From the NCBI GenBank assembly GCA_910578835.1, contig CAJTSK010000010.1, positions 7,365 to 71,364 of the forward strand: a DNA stretch of 64,000 bases, given 5' to 3'. The stretch is from an uncultured Muribaculum sp. GTDB taxonomy: Bacteria > Bacteroidota > Bacteroidia > Bacteroidales > Muribaculaceae. The notes beneath the pieces are model-generated. The model was not told the DNA's origin, searched no databases, and worked only from the letters and a program-made list of their open reading frames with translations. This document shows positions 60,836 to 64,000 of the stretch, in pieces. Both the position numbers and the translations under genes were made by a program. Numbering within the stretch: the first letter of the stretch is position 1; each line of letters begins with the position of its first letter.

Positions 60836-63784
60836 ATGAACGCAACTATGTCACATCTTAAATCATCCTGTACACGCTTTGCCGGCGGCATGGCGGCACT
60901 TGTCGCCGTGTCACTGTTCTCCTCATGTGAAGACGATACCTTTGACCGGTTTTCCTCCGGAGACACAGGTATAAGCTTTGACGTAGAGGTGACCGGCGAG
61001 TGGACATCCGGCTCACGCTGCGCCGATGAAGTGGATATCAGGGAGATGACTTGTGACTCTGATGCCGATCCTCTGTATCTTGTCACGGAGACTTCATCCG
61101 CTGACACCGACACTATGTCGGTGTCGGCGGCTTCCTATTCTGCCGGACGCGCAGCTCCGATAACCAACGTGTCGGGATTTCACGACTCATTCGGAGTGTC
61201 GGCAATGTGCTACACCGGTACCCCCGGCGATGATTTCCCTATGAACTTCGCCCACAATCTCAAAATGCGCAAATCAGGTGACACCTGGTCACGCGAGGAT
61301 GGTCTGAAACTCCAATGGACCAACTCCGGCTCACTGAAATTTTTTGCTTACTCTCCCTACGAGTCGACATTTGCCGACGGTCGCCTGATTCACTCCTCTC
61401 CGACCGACAAAGGTGCTCCGGTATTGACTTATACCGTGCCCGACGATGCTAAATCGCAGACCGACATCATGACAGCCGTAACAGTATGTGACGGAGCGCA
61501 AAAAGGTGCGGTCAGCCTTACTTTCACCCACGCGCTCACAGCCGTGACCGTCAAGACCGGTGAAGCCATGCTTGGCGGAACAATAAAGAGCGTTACACTA
61601 AAAAACGTTTACGGTAAAGGAAGCCACCGTATAGGCTCCACGGAATGGACAGCCGAATCGCCGAGAGATTTCTCCATATCATTCGGTGAAGCAGGCAAAA
61701 ATCTCCCTTCTGTTGACAAAGACAACAACAACTATTATACCGACAAAGACGGGGAAGTGGTAGGCGGTGACATCACCTTGATGATGATACCTCAGACTCT
61801 TCCCGACAATGCCCGCATCGAAATAGAGTTTACCGACGAACTCACCGGAACCGAACGCCACATGTCGGCATCGCTCGCCGGCAGCAAGTGGGGGCTCGGC
61901 AAGAAAGTGACCTACTCGCTCAACTCGACAGGCATTGTTGTCAAGCCTGTTGCAGAGCTTACAGGAATGCCGTCAGACATCACCCTGCGCGCCCACGGAC
62001 AGCTCCCCTCCATGTCGCTCTCGGCATATGCCCAGGTAACACAGACCGGAGCCGAAACAAAAATATTGTCGCTCCCCTTCAAACTGCAGATGTCGGTTGA
62101 CGGAGGCTCTACATGGACTCCGACCGGATGGCAACCGCAACCCGACCCGTCTGACCCGACAGCCGTGATGAAGACCGACAACTTCGTCCTGCCCATGCAG
62201 CCGGTATATGAAGAGATGCTGCAAAAGATGAGCTCGGGACTGGAAACGGGTGCCCCGTCTTCATACTATGACCTGTCAAAAGGAGGAGAGACAGCCAATT
62301 GTTACATCATTTCAACTCCGGGATATTACAGTCTTCCCCTGATTTACGGCAACGCACGCACAGGGGGCACCAAATCCTATACCTACGAGGGTGAGATTGA
62401 GAAGCCTAATGAAAATGAAGAAAAACACCTTGTATTGCGTTCTTTTGTCGGGCATGACGACCTCCCGATTGCTGGTCCCGATATACCCGGTGCAGTTGAT
62501 GCGGTGCTTGTGTGGCAAGACGCCCCCGACCTCGTGACCGATGTCAAGCTTGAAGGCGGCATGCTCCGGTTTCACGCCCCAAAAAACAGTTTTATTCAAG
62601 GCAACGCTGTTGTCGCCGTACGTAATGCCGCAAAAGAAATACTTTGGAGCTGGCACATATGGGCGACCAACTATAAATGGGACGGCTCTGCCGACCTACA
62701 CACCCGGTCGCGCAGTACAATGGGTACAGAATATGACTTTGCACCATGCAACCTCGGCTATTGCGACCCTCACGGCGGAAATCCGGCGCGCAAGATAACT
62801 CTTAGAGTTGAGTTTGAGCTACCCGATGGCAAGACCAAAAAGTCGGTCGTCATTCCCAACAATATAGTTCAGGATGAAATCGTGGCATCGATAGCCGGTG
62901 ACAACACCTATTACCAGTGGGGACGCAAAGACCCCATGCTCCCCGGTGTCTACAACACGGAAATTATCAAGTGGGGCGAAGGCACACCGCTACCTACGGA
63001 ATACAACATGAAAAACAAAGCGTTTTTCGTTGACGATGCCCAATATGCATTTGCCCCTGCGCAATCGGGAGTAAGTATCGGAACATCCATACAGAACCCA
63101 CATAAATTTTATATTTCGGAGCGCCCCGCAACCAGCTCAGGCGAAGACGCAAAATACCCGGAAGCCAACTATCTGCGCCGTCACTGGCACGATGGAAGAA
63201 ACTCTCCATACAAGCATCATGCAGTACAAAACTTCTGGGACTCGCAGATGGACACGCAGGGTACAGGAGTACTGAATAGTGCCGACAACGAGCGCGATGT
63301 GACCAAGACGATTTATGACCCTAATCCTGTAGGCTACAAAATTCCGCCACCCAATGCCTTCACCATGTTCAGCACCGAGCAAGGAGCAAAAGACATGTCG
63401 GTGGCAAACGGCAAGGAAGATATCTACGACCGGATTGAAAATTCCGGACGACGTGTCGGCTGGACCGTACATCTTGAAGACAATGCGCAGGGGGGCATCA
63501 TATTCTTTCCGGCTACAGGTCTTCGCGACATGGGTGTACATAAATCTCAGATAGTCACCGGATATAACGACGGTGCAACACCGGAATCTACAATTTCATG
63601 GCCGGCACATGCCGACCTGACATTTGTCGCCACATCAGGATTCCAACGCTCATATACCGAGAACACCGCCTCAAGTAGTTCGCTCCTCTTCTACCTTGAC
63701 AACCGCCCGACAAATTATAAGATTGCCGTACTGATGGGCACCAACAACTCCTACGGCTTCACCGTGCGCCCGATTCGCGAATAG
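60836..63784 (+). CDS. Large fimbrillin-family protein, tip/adhesin candidate
   Basis: The 982-aa lipoprotein (lipobox FSSC, Cys31 from this start; an ATG at 60848 would shorten it by four residues) contains a fimbrillin-like N-terminal region with LTFTHALTAVTVKTGEAMLGG. The long C-terminal part has NCYIISTPGYYSLPLIYGNA, a FAPCNLGYCDP region, YYQWGRKDPMLPG and YDPNPVGYKIPPPNAF, similar to the conserved C-terminal domain of Bacteroidales accessory or tip fimbrillins. At more than twice the fimbrillin length it is best read as the tip or adhesin. It ends just before a repeat array. Confidence 0.83.
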   Translation: MNATMSHLKSSCTRFAGGMAALVAVSLFSSCEDDTFDRFSSGDTGISFDVEVTGEWTSGSRCADEVDIREMTCDSDADPLYLVTETSSADTDTMSVSAASYSAGRAAPITNVSGFHDSFGVSAMCYTGTPGDDFPMNFAHNLKMRKSGDTWSREDGLKLQWTNSGSLKFFAYSPYESTFADGRLIHSSPTDKGAPVLTYTVPDDAKSQTDIMTAVTVCDGAQKGAVSLTFTHALTAVTVKTGEAMLGGTIKSVTLKNVYGKGSHRIGSTEWTAESPRDFSISFGEAGKNLPSVDKDNNNYYTDKDGEVVGGDITLMMIPQTLPDNARIEIEFTDELTGTERHMSASLAGSKWGLGKKVTYSLNSTGIVVKPVAELTGMPSDITLRAHGQLPSMSLSAYAQVTQTGAETKILSLPFKLQMSVDGGSTWTPTGWQPQPDPSDPTAVMKTDNFVLPMQPVYEEMLQKMSSGLETGAPSSYYDLSKGGETANCYIISTPGYYSLPLIYGNARTGGTKSYTYEGEIEKPNENEEKHLVLRSFVGHDDLPIAGPDIPGAVDAVLVWQDAPDLVTDVKLEGGMLRFHAPKNSFIQGNAVVAVRNAAKEILWSWHIWATNYKWDGSADLHTRSRSTMGTEYDFAPCNLGYCDPHGGNPARKITLRVEFELPDGKTKKSVVIPNNIVQDEIVASIAGDNTYYQWGRKDPMLPGVYNTEIIKWGEGTPLPTEYNMKNKAFFVDDAQYAFAPAQSGVSIGTSIQNPHKFYISERPATSSGEDAKYPEANYLRRHWHDGRNSPYKHHAVQNFWDSQMDTQGTGVLNSADNERDVTKTIYDPNPVGYKIPPPNAFTMFSTEQGAKDMSVANGKEDIYDRIENSGRRVGWTVHLEDNAQGGIIFFPATGLRDMGVHKSQIVTGYNDGATPESTISWPAHADLTFVATSGFQRSYTENTASSSSLLFYLDNRPTNYKIAVLMGTNNSYGFTVRPIRE

Positions 63785-63813
63785 CCCCGCTCTATCTGCG
63801 CATCCAAAATCCG

Positions 63814-64000
63814 CACACGCCCATCCCGTAGGGATAATCCTACTTGTAGCCGTGGAAGGACAATCCCATCCACGCACACGCCCATTCCCCGCAGGGGATA
63901 ATCCTACTTGTAGCCGTGGGTTGAGCGCAGCGACAATCCCCTCCACGCACACGCCCCTTCCCCGCAGGGGATAATCCTACTTGTAGCCGTGGGTTGAGCG
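63814..64000. repeat. Tandem hairpin repeats of 61-73 bp, running off the window
   Basis: Three units start CACACGCCC (63814-63874, 61 bp; 63875-63947, 73 bp; 63948 to the edge). Each has a GGGATAATCCTAC core, a CCCC-GCA-GGGG or equivalent hairpin, then TTGTAGCCGTGG and a returning CCACG that can pair with CGTGG. The longer units add GGTTGAGCGCAGCGACAA. The motif GTAGCCGT followed by GTTGAGCGnAGCGA also occurs in both copies of the repeat after miaA (about 25484-25507). Nothing coding is visible in the final 216 nt. Confidence 0.88.

Overview
The window looks like a chromosomal segment of a Bacteroidales bacterium (phylum Bacteroidota), possibly Muribaculaceae; the family is a guess without a database search. 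Support comes from several features of the phylum: a fused MurF-alanine racemase, start sites preceded by the Bacteroidota promoter pattern (TTG, 19-21 nt, TAnnTTTG), a secreted M6 protease with a type IX secretion-like tail, SPII lipoproteins everywhere, GH97 and GH31 glycosidases, a lipoprotein glutaminyl cyclase, and a DUF3575-DUF5119-fimbrillin locus. There are no rRNA or tRNA genes, no IS element and no CRISPR array.

Layout. 1-10.4 kb is a minus-strand run: topA (running off the left edge), dnaX, a TonB-dependent receptor, a POT peptide transporter, sufE, a glutaminyl cyclase and a two-domain ABC ATPase. 10.5-27.7 kb is mainly housekeeping: tyrS, galE, a small P-loop kinase, an M6 protease, a nitroreductase lipoprotein, priA, a polytopic membrane protein, yjbQ-rsgA-tsaC, a TonB_C/WG lipoprotein, pepT, miaA and guaA. 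A 259-bp tandem duplication sits between miaA and guaA.

27.64-43.68 kb is an AT-richer integrated island of about 16 kb. It is inserted in the last codons of guaA and bounded by a 13-bp direct repeat (16 of 17 bases match over the longer stretch). Its left part is a minus-strand integration operon (orf102, serine recombinase, orf121, tyrosine integrase, orf307), divergent from an XRE repressor across a promoter-operator region. Then come orf150, orf306 and an HTH-methyltransferase-like protein. A gene-free gap follows with its own promoter, hairpin and terminator, a good candidate non-coding RNA. Next is a tightly packed six-gene operon (SPFH-GYF protein, 4-TM protein, zinc-ribbon/Sel1 membrane protein and three unknowns). 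Last is a separate cassette with a structured leader, a NADAR-domain protein and two unknown proteins. No relaxase, conjugation or phage structural gene is visible. The two cargo units are the best candidates for undescribed systems.

43.7-64 kb returns to the core: an MFS transporter, the minus-strand gltX-waaA-murF/alr group, a small lipoprotein-like gene, a GH31-GH97 operon, a DUF3108 protein with a type II thymidine kinase, and a fimbrial locus (DUF3575/OmpA-like, DUF5119 anchor, fimbrillin, 982-aa tip-like protein). The window ends inside a tandem array of 61-73 bp hairpin repeats whose consensus shares a motif with the repeat after miaA.
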